A stretch of DNA of 64,000 bases from Bradyrhizobium sp. S69 (GTDB taxonomy: Bacteria > Pseudomonadota > Alphaproteobacteria > Rhizobiales > Xanthobacteraceae): assembly GCF_009766005.1 (NCBI RefSeq), contig NZ_LMUK01000038.1, positions 327,090 to 391,089 on the forward strand. The letters run 5' to 3'. The notes under the pieces were generated by a model. It searched no databases, was not told the origin of the DNA, and worked only from the letters and a program-made list of their open reading frames with translations. A program made the position numbers and the translations under genes. Positions within the stretch are counted from its first letter, which is position 1, and every line of letters starts with the position of its first letter. Positions 37,119-47,132 of this stretch are shown here, piece by piece.

Positions 37119-37310
37119 CCCCATCTGTCGCTGTGCCTGAGAGTATTATCCCGTCGGCGGACGCCTCACGGCTGAAACCCGCGATTGGGTTAGAGCCCTT
37201 GGCGTCTCTTTCCAGATGCTAGCAACGTCACGCGGTCCATTTGCCTGAGAGTTTCCGGGGCGGTTGCTCCTTCGGCGCCGGCACTGAAGCCGGTCTCTCC
37301 CGACGTGACG
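37119..37310 (-). ncRNA. tandem glycine riboswitch upstream of gcvT
   Basis: Two gcvT-type aptamers on the minus strand. Aptamer 1 (37310-37226): GTCGGGAGAGACC, a P3 stem, GCGCCGAAGGAGCAA, then AACTCTCAGGCA and GGACCGCGTGACG closing P1. Aptamer 2 (37219-37119): CATCTGGAAAGAGACGCC, a longer P3 hairpin, CGCCGACGGGATAA, then ACTCTCAGGCA and CAGATG closing P1. Tandem glycine aptamers normally switch gcv operons on when glycine is abundant. Downstream, GGGGA-ATCAT-CCCC near the gcvT leader may be part of the switching structure. Confidence 0.95.
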
Positions 37311-37520
37311 CTCTCGAACGGATAAGAGGGAAACACGACTGGGCCAAGGCTGTCAACGCAGCCGCAGCATTATCAACGGCTGTTGTCCTGTGCTGCTGCG
37401 GCAAGCCTATGATCCCCTTGCACAGTTTCTGGACACCGCCATTTGCCTTGTCTAAAAGCGTTGCGCCGGAGGATGGGGCCATTTGCGGCAGGTTCCCGGC
37501 AGTTTTGCGATTGGATGGAC

Positions 37521-40193
37521 ATGAGCGGCGTTAACGAAATCAGGTCGACCTTTCTGAACTTCTTTGCCGAGAACGGCCACGAGATCGTGCCGTCGTCGCC
37601 GCTTGTGCCGCGCAACGACCCGACCTTGATGTTTACCAATGCCGGCATGGTGCAGTTCAAGAACGTCTTTACCGGCGTCGAGAAGCGTCCCTACCAGCGC
37701 GCTACCACCTCGCAGAAATGCGTCCGCGCCGGTGGTAAGCACAACGACCTCGACAATGTCGGCTACACCGCGCGGCATCACACGTTTTTCGAGATGCTCG
37801 GCAACTTCTCGTTCGGCGATTATTTCAAGGATCACGCCATCGAACTTGCCTGGAAGCTGGTCACCCAGGAATTCGGACTGCCGAAGGATAAACTCACGGC
37901 AACCGTCTATATCGACGACGACGAGGCGTTCAATCTCTGGAAGAAGATCGCTGGGCTCCCGGACTCGCGCATCATCCGGATCGCCGGCTCCGACAATTTC
38001 TGGCAGATGGGCGACACCGGGCCGTGCGGCCCGTGTTCGGAAATCTTCTACGACCATGGCGACAAGATCTGGGGCGGTCCTCCAGGCTCGGCCGAGCAGG
38101 ATGGCGATCGCTTCATCGAGATATGGAATCTCGTGTTCATGCAGTTCGAGCAGACCGCGCCCGGCGTGCGCAATGCGCTGCCGAAGCCCTCGATCGACAC
38201 CGGCGCGGGACTGGAGCGCGTCGCGGCGGTGCTTCAAGGCAAGCACGACAATTACGACATCGACCTGTTCGTCGCCTTGATCCGCGCCATTTCGGAATTG
38301 ACCGGCGCCGATCCGCATGGCGAGCAGAAGGCGTCGCTGCGCGTGATCGCCGATCATCTGCGGGCCTCGTCGTTCCTGATTGCCGATGGCGTGCTGCCGT
38401 CGAACGAGGGCCGCGGCTATGTGCTGCGCCGGATCATGCGCCGCGCGATGCGCCATGCGCAGTTGCTCGGCGCCAAGGATCCGCTGATGCATCGGCTGGT
38501 CTGGGCGCTGGTGCGCGAGATGGGCCAAGCCTATCCCGAACTGGTGCGCGCCGAAAACCTGATCGAGGAAACGCTGCGGCTGGAAGAAACCCGCTTCCGC
38601 AAGACGCTGGAACGCGGCCTGACGATCCTGGACGAAAAAAGCAGCACGCTGAAAAAAGGCGACATGTTCGACGGCGATACTGCATTTACGCTGTACGACA
38701 CCTATGGCTTTCCGCTCGACCTCACCCAGGACGCGCTGCGCAACCGCGGCATCGGTGTCGATATCGCGTCCTTCACCGACGCCATGGAGAAACAGAAAGC
38801 TAAGGCCCGCGCGGCCTGGGCAGGGAGCGGCGATACCGCGACTGAGAACATCTGGTTTCCGCTACGCGAGAAACTCGGCGCCACGGAATTTTTGGGCTAC
38901 GACACCGAGAACGCCGAAGGCGTGGTCGGCGCGCTGGTGAAAGACGGCAACGAGGTCGACAGCCTCAAGGCGGGCGACACCGGTGCCATTGTGCTGAACC
39001 AGACGCCGTTTTACGCGGAGTCCGGCGGTCAGGTCGGCGATACCGGCCTGCTGACCGGCGAGGGTGTCACGTTTCGCGTCACCGACACGCAAAAGAAAGC
39101 CGGTGATCTCTTCGTGCATTTGGGCACCGTCGAGCAGGGTACGCTGAAGGTAGGCGCCGCGCTGGCGCTCGAGGTCGATCACGCCAGACGCTCCTCGATC
39201 CGCGCCCATCACTCCGCGACGCATCTGCTGCACGAAGCGTTGCGGCAGGTGCTGGGCGACCACATCGCGCAGCGCGGCTCGATGGTGGCACCCGATCGCC
39301 TGCGTTTTGACTTTGTGCATCCGAAGCCGATCACGGCGGAAGAACTCGCCCGCGTCGAGGATATCGCCAACAACGTGGTGCTGGAGAATGACGAGGTCAC
39401 CACGCGTTTGATGGGCGTGGACGACGCCCGCGACGCCGGCGCCCGCGCATTGTTCGGCGAGAAATACGGCGACGAGGTGCGCGTGGTGTCGATGGGCAAG
39501 ACCGCGCGCGCGCACGGCGCCAACGCGCTCGGCTGGTCGGTGGAATTGTGCGGCGGCACCCATGTGCGCCGCACCGGCGATATCGGCCTGATTTCCGTGA
39601 CCGGCGAAAGCGCGGTGGCCTCAGGCGTTCGCCGCATCGAGGCCTTGACCGGCAATCACGCGCGCAAGCACGCCAATGACACGATGGCGCTGGCCAAGAC
39701 CGCGGCTGCCGAGCTGCGCACCACGCTTGACGACATGCCGGCGCGCATCACAGCCCTGATGGAAGAGCGCAAGAGACTGGAGCGCGATCTGTCGGAGGCG
39801 CGCAAGAAACTCGCGATGGGCGGCGCCGGCGCCGCGAACGGCGCGGCCAGCCTCGGCACACGCGAGGTCGGCAACGTCAAGCTGATGGCCCGCGCGGTCG
39901 AAGGCATCGAGATGAAGGACCTGAAAAGCCTGGTCGACGAAGGCAAGAAGCAGCTCGGCTCCGGCGTGGTCGCCATTGTCGGCGTGACCGGGGACGGCAA
40001 GGCCGGCGTCGTGGTCGGCGTGACCGCCGATCTCACCTCACGCTATAATGCGGTCGAGCTGGTGCGCGTGGCCTCCGAGGCGCTCGGCGGCAAGGGCGGC
40101 GGCGGGCGGCCGGACATGGCGCAAGCCGGTGGACCCGATGGCACCAAGGCTGATGCCGCGCTCGCCGCGATCGAAAAGGCGATGGCGGGGTAG
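37521..40193 (+). CDS. alaS: alanyl-tRNA synthetase
   Basis: Class II aminoacyl-tRNA synthetase of 890 residues that charges tRNA-Ala and edits Ser/Gly mischarging. N-terminal catalytic motifs are visible: motif 1 region [29 protein letters not shown], motif 2 [17 protein letters not shown] and motif 3 [11 protein letters not shown]. The editing domain keeps the zinc-site residues HSATH and CGGTH. The C-Ala domain ends [16 protein letters not shown] 37521 (MSGVNEIR) matches the usual start; the frame is open to 37443 upstream. It is divergent from the gcv operon. Confidence 0.98.
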   Translation: MSGVNEIRSTFLNFFAENGHEIVPSSPLVPRNDPTLMFTNAGMVQFKNVFTGVEKRPYQRATTSQKCVRAGGKHNDLDNVGYTARHHTFFEMLGNFSFGDYFKDHAIELAWKLVTQEFGLPKDKLTATVYIDDDEAFNLWKKIAGLPDSRIIRIAGSDNFWQMGDTGPCGPCSEIFYDHGDKIWGGPPGSAEQDGDRFIEIWNLVFMQFEQTAPGVRNALPKPSIDTGAGLERVAAVLQGKHDNYDIDLFVALIRAISELTGADPHGEQKASLRVIADHLRASSFLIADGVLPSNEGRGYVLRRIMRRAMRHAQLLGAKDPLMHRLVWALVREMGQAYPELVRAENLIEETLRLEETRFRKTLERGLTILDEKSSTLKKGDMFDGDTAFTLYDTYGFPLDLTQDALRNRGIGVDIASFTDAMEKQKAKARAAWAGSGDTATENIWFPLREKLGATEFLGYDTENAEGVVGALVKDGNEVDSLKAGDTGAIVLNQTPFYAESGGQVGDTGLLTGEGVTFRVTDTQKKAGDLFVHLGTVEQGTLKVGAALALEVDHARRSSIRAHHSATHLLHEALRQVLGDHIAQRGSMVAPDRLRFDFVHPKPITAEELARVEDIANNVVLENDEVTTRLMGVDDARDAGARALFGEKYGDEVRVVSMGKTARAHGANALGWSVELCGGTHVRRTGDIGLISVTGESAVASGVRRIEALTGNHARKHANDTMALAKTAAAELRTTLDDMPARITALMEERKRLERDLSEARKKLAMGGAGAANGAASLGTREVGNVKLMARAVEGIEMKDLKSLVDEGKKQLGSGVVAIVGVTGDGKAGVVVGVTADLTSRYNAVELVRVASEALGGKGGGGRPDMAQAGGPDGTKADAALAAIEKAMAG

Positions 40194-40266
40194 CGCAACG
40201 CCATCGAACTAGGGCGGCATGACGATTCGAAAATAAGTCATCCCGCGCTAGTGCTGCAATAATCCT

Positions 40267-40872
40267 TTACCGAGAGGCGGCATCGTAGGCCCTGACGATA
40301 TCAGCAGCGGCTTGTCGCACTTGAGCGACGGAGTGCCCGGGCTGATAAAGCGCCGTGCCGATTCCAAATCCGTTCACGCCGGCAGCGATCCAATCCGCAA
40401 AATTTGCCGGGCCGGCGCCGCCCACCGCGTAGACGCTGGTTTCCGGCGGCAGCACCGCGCGGATCGCCTTAACCCCCGATGGTCCCAACACCGAGCAAGG
40501 AAAGATCTTCAGTCCGTCGGCGCCGGCCTTCAACGCCGCGAAGCATTCGGTGGGCGACAACACGCCGGGCCACGACGCCATATTGAGCGATTTTGTTTCC
40601 TGCACGACCTCGGCATCGAAACTTGGCGAGACGATAATGCGGCCGCCGGCGCTGGCAACTTCGCGGACGTGCTGAACGCTGAGGACGGTGCCGGCGCCAA
40701 TGGTCGCCACCGACCCAAAAGCCTTCGCCAGCAGCGCGATGCTTTCCAGCGGTCTCGGCGAGTTCAATGGAATTTCGATCGTCGTGATCCCAGTCTCGAT
40801 CAGGGCTTCACCGATCGCCTTGGCGTCGTCGGGAGCGATGCCGCGCAGGATGGCAATGATGTTCCGGTTCAT
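40267..40872 (-). CDS. dgoA: 2-dehydro-3-deoxy-6-phosphogalactonate aldolase
   Basis: Class I aldolase of the KDPG/KDPGal family, 201 residues. It splits 2-dehydro-3-deoxy-6-phosphogalactonate into pyruvate and glyceraldehyde 3-phosphate. The Schiff-base lysine is Lys-122 in GLKIFPC, Glu-33 lies in TTIEIPLNSP, and GAGTVL and VGGAGPANFADW line the phosphate and substrate site. The sequence pattern favours the galactonate over the gluconate enzyme, supported by the neighbouring kinase gene, with which it overlaps by four bases (ATGA). Confidence 0.93.
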   Translation of the reverse strand: MNRNIIAILRGIAPDDAKAIGEALIETGITTIEIPLNSPRPLESIALLAKAFGSVATIGAGTVLSVQHVREVASAGGRIIVSPSFDAEVVQETKSLNMASWPGVLSPTECFAALKAGADGLKIFPCSVLGPSGVKAIRAVLPPETSVYAVGGAGPANFADWIAAGVNGFGIGTALYQPGHSVAQVRQAAADIVRAYDAASR

Positions 40873-41783
40873 TTCAGGTCTTTCATGATTTCCGTGTGCG
40901 CCGCCTTGAGGCCTGCCAACGTTACGCTACTCGCATCGGAAGTTTGAGAAGCCTTCCCGAGTGTCCGCAGCCCTTCGTTGTACAGGCTCGCCTGTGTGCC
41001 GTTGCCCACGATCAGCACGTTATGGTCCAGCCAATAGGATCGCGCCGCGGCCAGCTCGGCGCCGATCAATGTGCCCGATAGCCGCGCATTGGCCGTCGCG
41101 GGCGTTAGTCCCGAAACCAATGTATCGGCGCGTATGGCAAACAGCCGGCCGGCAAAACCTTCAGGTTCCGTGGCTGAGAGTTGCGCGCTGCGTGCGAATT
41201 CGCCTGCGTCCCAGCTCGCCTCGTCGAGGCTGTGACGAAGCACCGAGGACTTCGACAAAAGGTTGAAAAGCTCGCCGGTCATGAAGGTGCGAAAATGGAC
41301 AATTGTTCCGGCGGCTATTCTGGCCCACTTGGTGTGCGTTCCCGGCAGGCAAATCACGCCGTCGAAATCCGGATGCTCCAGCAACACGCCCGCGATCTGG
41401 GTTTCCTCGCCGCGCATCACGTCGGCCGGCGTGATCTGTTTAATGCCGGGGAGTACTCTCACCTTCAATCGGGGATCGCGCACGTCGGGCGCACCGATTC
41501 GGTCAGGGGAGAATGGACTGCAGGGGGCCTGGCGATAAGGCACTTCGATCCAGCCCTGTCTCGCGCCGACCATGCCGCAGGCGATAACCAGCGCCGCGTC
41601 GGCCTTCGGTAGCCAGTTCCCGATCAGTTCGATCAACGCCGGTTCGAAGCCGTCGCGCTCAAGCCTGGACATGCCCTTGTCGGACGACGCTTCGGCCAGA
41701 ATGCGGTCGTCGGCACCTATGGCCCAGACCCTGAGGTTGGTCGTGCCCCAATCGACTGCGATCCATGCCACTCCGTTCAACAT
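40869..41783 (-). CDS. dgoK: 2-dehydro-3-deoxygalactonokinase
   Basis: Sugar-acid kinase of 304 residues with the ASKHA-type DgoK fold. The N-terminal phosphate loop is AVDWGTTNLRVWAI. GMVGARQGWIEVPY, FDGVICLPGTHTKW and FMTGELFNLLSKSSVL are characteristic DgoK blocks. It phosphorylates 2-dehydro-3-deoxygalactonate, the substrate of the aldolase encoded next. The pair is translationally coupled. Galactonate dehydratase and a dedicated transporter are not in this window, so the upstream steps are encoded elsewhere. No regulator is adjacent. Confidence 0.93.
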   Translation of the reverse strand: MLNGVAWIAVDWGTTNLRVWAIGADDRILAEASSDKGMSRLERDGFEPALIELIGNWLPKADAALVIACGMVGARQGWIEVPYRQAPCSPFSPDRIGAPDVRDPRLKVRVLPGIKQITPADVMRGEETQIAGVLLEHPDFDGVICLPGTHTKWARIAAGTIVHFRTFMTGELFNLLSKSSVLRHSLDEASWDAGEFARSAQLSATEPEGFAGRLFAIRADTLVSGLTPATANARLSGTLIGAELAAARSYWLDHNVLIVGNGTQASLYNEGLRTLGKASQTSDASSVTLAGLKAAHTEIMKDLK

Positions 41784-41890
41784 TCGACCTCACGATCTCG
41801 GAGCGTTCAGCGCGTCGCGCCCTGCAAGTCGGCCGCCGTCGGTGCGGATGGTTGGATGGGCGGGGTCAAGTCCGGCCATCACAAGGTCAC

Positions 41891-42400
41891 TCACCCCTTG
41901 CGCAGGAACACATACTCCGCGGAGTAGGGCGCGCTCTTCGTCGCGCCTGGCTTGTCGCAGGCGCCCGCGAGTTGGCCGCCCTGGGTGTTGATCCGCTGCA
42001 CCGTGGTGACGCCCGAAAGAATCCCGCTGCCGCGATGGGCAGTCACGTCGAGCTTCAGCCAGGCGATGTCGTTGGCGGTAGCGCCCGGGGCATTGCCGAT
42101 GGCCTTGCCGGTCACGGCGCTGCCGTCGGCGTCTTCCCAGTTCGGGCCGGCATAGTGCCGGCCGACGGTTTTGCCGTCGGCCATCAGGGTCGCGATCGGC
42201 TCGCGAAACGCCCAGCCCAGTTTGCCGTCGGTGCCGGCCTTGCATTCATAGACCTGCGCGCCTTCGGCATGCACCGACAGCACGGCAGTCTCGCCCGGCG
42301 CCGTGACGGCGTCGGGGAGCGGGGTTTCGGCCGCCGTCGCGCCCGCGAGCGAGCCCGACAGCACCATCATGGCCAGCGCGGCCGTTCTGATCAACGGCAT
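41891..42400 (-). CDS. exported DUF3455 protein
   Basis: Secreted protein of 169 residues: signal peptide ending near GATAAETP, then one DUF3455 domain. Family landmarks are AEGAQVYECKAG, WAFREPIATLMADG, VGRHYAGPNWEDADGSAVTG and TTVQRINTQGG with a partner Cys (GACDK) for the first. Its biochemical role is unknown. The gene starts two bases past the icd stop, so it probably rides on icd transcription; that pairing is not obviously functional. Its ribosome site is poor (AAGG abuts the ATG), which suggests coupling to icd or a later start at one of the two Met near residue 11. Confidence 0.8.
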   Translation of the reverse strand: MPLIRTAALAMMVLSGSLAGATAAETPLPDAVTAPGETAVLSVHAEGAQVYECKAGTDGKLGWAFREPIATLMADGKTVGRHYAGPNWEDADGSAVTGKAIGNAPGATANDIAWLKLDVTAHRGSGILSGVTTVQRINTQGGQLAGACDKPGATKSAPYSAEYVFLRKG

Positions 42401-42402
42401 CC

Positions 42403-43614
42403 TTATGCCACCGCCTTGGTGAGGTTTTCCGCGACCTTGTCGAGGAAGCCGGTGGTCGACAGCCAGCGCTGGTCGGCGCCGACCAGGAGCGCGAGGTCCT
42501 TGGTCATGTAGCCGGCTTCGACGGTCTCGACGCACACCTTCTCCAGGGTCGCGGCGAACTTGGCCAGCGCCTCGTTGTTGTCGAGCTTGGCGCGATGGGT
42601 CAGGCCACGGGTCCAGGCGAAGATCGACGCGATCGAGTTGGTCGAGGTCTCCTTGCCCTTCTGATGCTCGCGGTAATGCCGGGTCACCGTGCCATGGGCG
42701 GCCTCGGCTTCCACAGTCTTGCCGTCGGGGGTCATCAGCACCGAGGTCATCAGGCCGAGCGAGCCGTAGCCCTGGGCCACGGTGTCGGACTGCACGTCGC
42801 CGTCGTAGTTCTTGCAGGCCCACACATAGCCGCCCGACCACTTCATCGCGGCCGCCACCATGTCGTCGATCAGGCGATGCTCGTAGGTGATCTTCTTGGC
42901 GTCGAATTGCGACTTGAATTCCTTGTCGAAGATGTCCTGGAAGATATCCTTGAAGCGGCCGTCATAGACCTTGAGGATGGTGTTCTTGGTCGAGAGATAG
43001 ACCGAGTAATTCTTGGATAGGCCCATGTTGAGGGAGGCGCGGGCGAAATCGGCGATCGAATCGTCGAGGTTGTACATCCCGAGCGCGATGCCGGCGCTGG
43101 GCGATTTGTAGACTTCGCGCTCGATCACCTGGCCGTCCTCGCCGACGAATTTCATCGTCAGCGTGCCCTTGCCGGGGAACTTGAAGTCGGTGGCGCGGTA
43201 CTGGTCGCCGAAGGCGTGGCGGCCGATGATGATCGGCTTGCTCCAACCCGGCACCAGCCGCGGCACGTTCTTGCAGATGATCGGCTCGCGGAACACCACG
43301 CCACCGAGGATGTTGCGGATGGTGCCGTTCGGCGACTTCCACATCTGCTTGAGGCCGAATTCCTCCACCCGGGCTTCGTCCGGGGTGATGGTGGCGCATT
43401 TGACGCCGACGCCGACCTTCTTGATCGCTTCCGCCGCGTCAATGGTGACCTGGTCATTGGTCTTGTCGCGGTATTCCATCCCGAGGTCGAAATACATCAG
43501 GTCGATATCAAGGAACGGGTTGATCAGCTTGTCCTTGATGTACTGCCAGATGATCCGGGTCATCTCGTCGCCATCGAGTTCGACGACGGGGTTGGTCACC
43601 TTGATTTTTGCCAT
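42403..43614 (-). CDS. icd: NADP-dependent isocitrate dehydrogenase
   Basis: Eukaryotic-like (type II) NADP-isocitrate dehydrogenase of 403 residues, the normal length. It converts isocitrate to 2-oxoglutarate in the TCA cycle. Conserved blocks: [19 protein letters not shown], the substrate loop [87 protein letters not shown] and [14 protein letters not shown]. This form of Icd is standard in rhizobia. It appears to share a transcript with the downstream DUF3455 gene. Confidence 0.97.
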   Translation of the reverse strand: MAKIKVTNPVVELDGDEMTRIIWQYIKDKLINPFLDIDLMYFDLGMEYRDKTNDQVTIDAAEAIKKVGVGVKCATITPDEARVEEFGLKQMWKSPNGTIRNILGGVVFREPIICKNVPRLVPGWSKPIIIGRHAFGDQYRATDFKFPGKGTLTMKFVGEDGQVIEREVYKSPSAGIALGMYNLDDSIADFARASLNMGLSKNYSVYLSTKNTILKVYDGRFKDIFQDIFDKEFKSQFDAKKITYEHRLIDDMVAAAMKWSGGYVWACKNYDGDVQSDTVAQGYGSLGLMTSVLMTPDGKTVEAEAAHGTVTRHYREHQKGKETSTNSIASIFAWTRGLTHRAKLDNNEALAKFAATLEKVCVETVEAGYMTKDLALLVGADQRWLSTTGFLDKVAENLTKAVA

Positions 43615-43773
43615 TGAGGTCGGGCCTTTTGAGAGTGTCTGCTGGGGCGGGGAGGAACGAACCGTTCCCGATCAGGCCCTATAGCATCGCCGCCACAAGG
43701 GTGGAAGGCGAATGGCTGGGCAGAACGCCGTCTGGCAGACATGCCTTTAGGCAGGCCGTGAAACAGGCCCGAT

Positions 43774-43800
43774 AGGGCTAGCCCAAGAAAGGCTAGCCCT
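43774..43800. terminator. hairpin between icd and the hydrolase gene
   Basis: AGGGCTAGCC and GGCTAGCCCT form a perfect 10-bp stem around a 7-base loop. It lies 13 bases past the stop of the minus-strand hydrolase gene and so probably ends that transcript before the icd promoter. No strong U-run follows. Confidence 0.5.
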
Positions 43801-43812
43801 AGAATGGCTGGC

Positions 43813-45540
43813 CTAGAACGCCGCCTGCGTCGCGGTGCCCGCCACCACGTACCAGGTGACGAAGATGCCGCAGATCAGGGCACCCGGCAGGCTGGAGCCG
43901 GTGCGCCGCCAGGTGAAGGTGGCGATCACAGCGGCAATCGCCAGCAGCGGCACGAACTGGATGGCGATGATGGTGGAGAGCGGCACGAAGCCTGGATCGG
44001 GCAGCGGGTTGAACAGCGCTCCGGTGAGCCAGAGAATGCCGTATTGCAGGGCGAGCAGCACGATGAAGCCGAGCGTCAGCGCCAGTATATTGGTGAGGTA
44101 GAGCGCGCCGCGCCCCGCCCCCACGGTCGAGAAGTTCCGGTGCAGCACGTGCAGGGCGACGATAAAGAACGCCGTGAACGGCACCAGGTAGATCAGGAAG
44201 ATCAGGAACTGCTTGGCGTTCATCAGCTTCAGAGCCACGATCCAGAACCGGAAATCGATCTTGAAGGCGAGGTCGGCCAGCCATAGCGCGGCATAGCCCA
44301 CGATCACGGTCACCAGCGCGATCAGGATCGACGGCCCGATCAAGCCGGCGCGGCGGGCGCGCTTTGGCGCGAACGGCATCAGCGCCAGCGCGATCAGCCC
44401 ATTGATGACGGCCCAGACCAGGATCTGGTTGGTGACGCCCTGCGGCAGCCACGCCGAGGGCGTGACAAGGGCGCCGCCGAGCGCGAACGCCGGATAATAG
44501 GTCAGCGCCGGAATGAACGCGGACAGGATGAAGGCGGCTTTCCAGCGGCCGCCACTGGCCGCGACCTGTGCCGGCATGGTGCCGTCGGCGGGTTCGGGCA
44601 ACCGCAGATGTGAAAAAACCGGCATTTCGAGCAGGCCGTCGAAGACGCCGATCAAGAGCGCCACGAAGCCGATCAGCGCGATCAGCGTGCCGATTTCCTT
44701 GGCGAACCAGATCTGGTCGCTGGCCGGGCGCGGCGTGCCGCCCTGCAAGGTCTTGCCGAACCAGTCGAGGCTGTAGCCGATCGCCTCATGCGAAATATGC
44801 TCGGCCGGGTGGGTCATGCTGGGCGTGTAGAGCACCCGTGCCGTCCCCTGGGCGGCGTCGCCGTAGACCTTGCCGGATTCGACCGGCCCCTGGGTGCCGA
44901 ACAGGGCCCAAAGTTTCTGGCTTTGGGCCACGTCCTGCCCGCGCTCGACGCCCCACATCAGCATCGGGAATTCCTCGTATTTCGCGTACACCAGCGCGAG
45001 GTTGCGCGGCCAGCTCGTGGTGCCCTCGGCGGCAAACGGCTTGCCGGTCGAGGAGCCCTCCAGCACGATCGACTTGTAATCGTTCGGCATCGCGGCGGCC
45101 GCGGCGAGGATGGTCCAGCCGCCCATCGAGTGGCCTTCCAGGCCGATATTGGCCTTGTCGACGATGTCGAGGCTGCGCAGATGCGCCAGCCCGTCGGGGC
45201 CGCCAAAACCGTTGGCGAAGGCCGGCGGGTCGCTGTAGCCGTGGCCGGTCTGGTCGAGGGCCAGCACCACATAGCCGCGGCGGGCAAATTCGATGGCAAA
45301 GCCGTCCTGGGTCTCGCGCGAATTGATGTAGCCATGAACCGCGAGGATGCCGGGCGCCGGGGTCTTGGCGGTCGCGTTCGGCGGGATGTAGAGCAGGGCG
45401 CTCATGGTGTTGCCGCCTGCGCCCTTGAAGCGCACGTCCTCGATCCGGATACCGCCCGAGGTCTGCGTCAGATGGGCGAGCAAGCCGCCCGCCACGATCA
45501 GGACCAATCCGGCAATCGCCAACGACCATCGGCTACGCAT
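43813..45540 (-). CDS. membrane-anchored alpha/beta hydrolase
   Basis: Protein of 575 residues in two parts. After one N-terminal helix (SLAIAGLVLIVAGGLLAHL) comes an alpha/beta-hydrolase domain with AVHGYINSRETQ, a LDQTGHGYSDPP block and nucleophile Ser-138 in GLEGHSMGGWT; His in SMTHPAEHIS is a candidate catalytic His. Residues about 285-575 are seven or eight membrane helices of unknown function. The hydrolase part should lie on the periplasmic side if the first helix is a signal anchor. The substrate is unknown; an ester or lipid is likely. Transcribed alone. Confidence 0.82.
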   Translation of the reverse strand: MRSRWSLAIAGLVLIVAGGLLAHLTQTSGGIRIEDVRFKGAGGNTMSALLYIPPNATAKTPAPGILAVHGYINSRETQDGFAIEFARRGYVVLALDQTGHGYSDPPAFANGFGGPDGLAHLRSLDIVDKANIGLEGHSMGGWTILAAAAAMPNDYKSIVLEGSSTGKPFAAEGTTSWPRNLALVYAKYEEFPMLMWGVERGQDVAQSQKLWALFGTQGPVESGKVYGDAAQGTARVLYTPSMTHPAEHISHEAIGYSLDWFGKTLQGGTPRPASDQIWFAKEIGTLIALIGFVALLIGVFDGLLEMPVFSHLRLPEPADGTMPAQVAASGGRWKAAFILSAFIPALTYYPAFALGGALVTPSAWLPQGVTNQILVWAVINGLIALALMPFAPKRARRAGLIGPSILIALVTVIVGYAALWLADLAFKIDFRFWIVALKLMNAKQFLIFLIYLVPFTAFFIVALHVLHRNFSTVGAGRGALYLTNILALTLGFIVLLALQYGILWLTGALFNPLPDPGFVPLSTIIAIQFVPLLAIAAVIATFTWRRTGSSLPGALICGIFVTWYVVAGTATQAAF

Positions 45541-45752
45541 GGCATTCTCCCCCCAATATGCCTGTTGCCGTTTTGGCTTTCAGGATCGTTTTTGTTGTGA
45601 TTGATACCGTAAACGAAAGTTGGACGCGCGCAAGCAGGACTGTGCACAACTGTCCTGAGACTCCTGTCGAGCCTTCGAATGCGTCTCTAACTGCATTATT
45701 CCGCTTGAGAATTTCTGCCAGCCGGGCAATCCAATGGCTTAATAAAGAGGTG

Positions 45753-45782
45753 TTGAATCAAGTTCCTCGGAACTTGATTCAA
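45753..45782. promoter_or_regulatory. 30-bp palindrome in the trmJ leader
   Basis: TTGAATCAAGTTCC-TC-GGAACTTGATTCAA is a perfect inverted repeat with 14-base arms and a 2-base centre. It lies 33 bases before the start codon of the RNA methyltransferase gene, and a third TTGAATCA half-site follows at 45795. It could be an operator for a dimeric regulator or an RNA hairpin. Confidence 0.55.
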
Positions 45783-45814
45783 AGCCTTCAGACGTTGAAT
45801 CAGAAAGTGAAGAG

Positions 45815-47020
45815 ATGTCCGGTTCGGGCACCGACAAGACCAAATCAGGCCACGAACTCACCGGCCCCGTCGTCATTCTGGTCGAGCCGCAGCTCGGCGA
45901 GAATATCGGCATGGCCGCGCGCGCGATGGGTAATTTCGGGCTGACCCGATTGCGCATCGTCAATCCGCGCGACGGCTGGCCCAACGTCCACGCCAGGCGC
46001 GCCGCCTCCGGCGCCGACCACATCCTGGATCAGGCCGTGCTGTTCGACACCGTCGAGCAGGCGGTCGCCGACTGCACCTTGTTGTTCGCCACCACCGCCC
46101 GGGCCCACGACCAGGCCAAACCCGTCGTCGCCCCCGATGCTGCCGCGCGCGAAATCGTGGCCCAGATCGGCAGCGGTACCGGCGAGGTCGGCATCCTGTT
46201 CGGCCGCGAGCGCTACGGCTTGCAGAACGAGGAGGTGGCGCTCGCCAACCGCATCGTGACCTTTCCGGTCAATCCCGGTTTCGCCTCGCTGAACCTGGCG
46301 CAGGCGGTGCTGCTGATGGGCTATGAATGGTTCAAGCTGTCGACCGCGGGCGCCTTGCCGTTCGCGATGCCGGAGCGCTCCGAGCCGGCCTCGCAGCACC
46401 AGATGCAGGCGTTCATGGACAATCTGGTCCGCGAGCTCGACAAGGTCGAATTCCTGCGCCCGGCCGAGAAGCGCGAGACCATGCTGGTCAATTTGCGCAA
46501 CATTTTTACGCGGATGGATCCGACCAAGCAGGACATGCATACCCTGCACGGCGTCGTCATGGCGATCGCGGAGGGGCGCAAGGGGCCGGCAAAGGGCGGC
46601 GTGCTCGACGGGGAACAGGCCACAAGACTTCGCGCGCTTTTGGCCGAGCACGGCCAGGGCGCGACGCCGTCCGAAAGCGGCACCGTGCGCGGCCTGGCGC
46701 GGCTGTTGCGGCGAAACCCGACCGACGCGGAACGGATGCTGTGGCAGGCCCTGACAAAGGACCGGCGCTTTGCCGGCCAGTTCAAGCGCCAGACCCCGGT
46801 CGGGCGGCACATCCCGGATTTTGTCTCGTTCGTGCAGCGGCTCGCGATCGAACTGGAAAATCCGGGTGAGACCGAGGCGATCGTCAGCGATCGCGCCACC
46901 CGTCAGGCATGGCTGGAGGCGCGTGACTACAAGGTCGTCCATATGTGTGTCGCCGATGTTGAACGCGATCTGGAGGTCGAGTTGGCGCGACTAGACGCAA
47001 GCCTGCGGGAGGTCCGCTAA
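45815..47020 (+). CDS. trmJ: TrmJ-like tRNA/rRNA 2'-O-methyltransferase fused to a DUF559 domain
   Basis: Protein of 401 residues. Residues about 15-260 are a SPOUT methyltransferase of the TrmJ type: VILVEPQLGENIGMAARAMG, GILFGRERYGLQNEEVALAN and NLAQAVLLMGYEW are the knotted-fold motifs that bind S-adenosylmethionine and methylate tRNA position 32. Residues about 296-401 match the DUF559 (Vsr/restriction-like) fold: RRNPTDAERMLWQAL, FKRQTPVGRHIPDFV, then AIELE. The PD...ExE part is kept (Asp-335, Glu-346) but the usual ELDGxQH reads ELENPGET, so nuclease activity is doubtful. It precedes cyanase. The methyltransferase call is sure; the role of the extra domain is not. Confidence 0.88.
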   Translation: MSGSGTDKTKSGHELTGPVVILVEPQLGENIGMAARAMGNFGLTRLRIVNPRDGWPNVHARRAASGADHILDQAVLFDTVEQAVADCTLLFATTARAHDQAKPVVAPDAAAREIVAQIGSGTGEVGILFGRERYGLQNEEVALANRIVTFPVNPGFASLNLAQAVLLMGYEWFKLSTAGALPFAMPERSEPASQHQMQAFMDNLVRELDKVEFLRPAEKRETMLVNLRNIFTRMDPTKQDMHTLHGVVMAIAEGRKGPAKGGVLDGEQATRLRALLAEHGQGATPSESGTVRGLARLLRRNPTDAERMLWQALTKDRRFAGQFKRQTPVGRHIPDFVSFVQRLAIELENPGETEAIVSDRATRQAWLEARDYKVVHMCVADVERDLEVELARLDASLREVR

Positions 47021-47021
47021 G

Positions 47022-47073
47022 CCAACGGCTTTCACCAACGGCTTTCACCAACGGTTTTCACCAACGGTTTTCC
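47022..47073. repeat. four tandem 13-bp repeats
   Basis: CCAACGGCTTTCA occurs twice, then CCAACGGTTTTCA and CCAACGGTTTTCC, head to tail directly after the trmJ stop codon and 59 bases before the cyanase start. Such short arrays expand by slippage and can alter spacing in a leader. Confidence 0.85.
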
Positions 47074-47132
47074 TGGCGATTTGGCATGCTCCTTGCGTGC
47101 CTAATTTGGCATCAAATCTCAGGAGAAGCCCC

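Noticed and set aside
47022..47073. Short tandem array as a possible CRISPR
   Set aside because: Units are 13 bp and directly abutting with no spacers; no cas genes are present.
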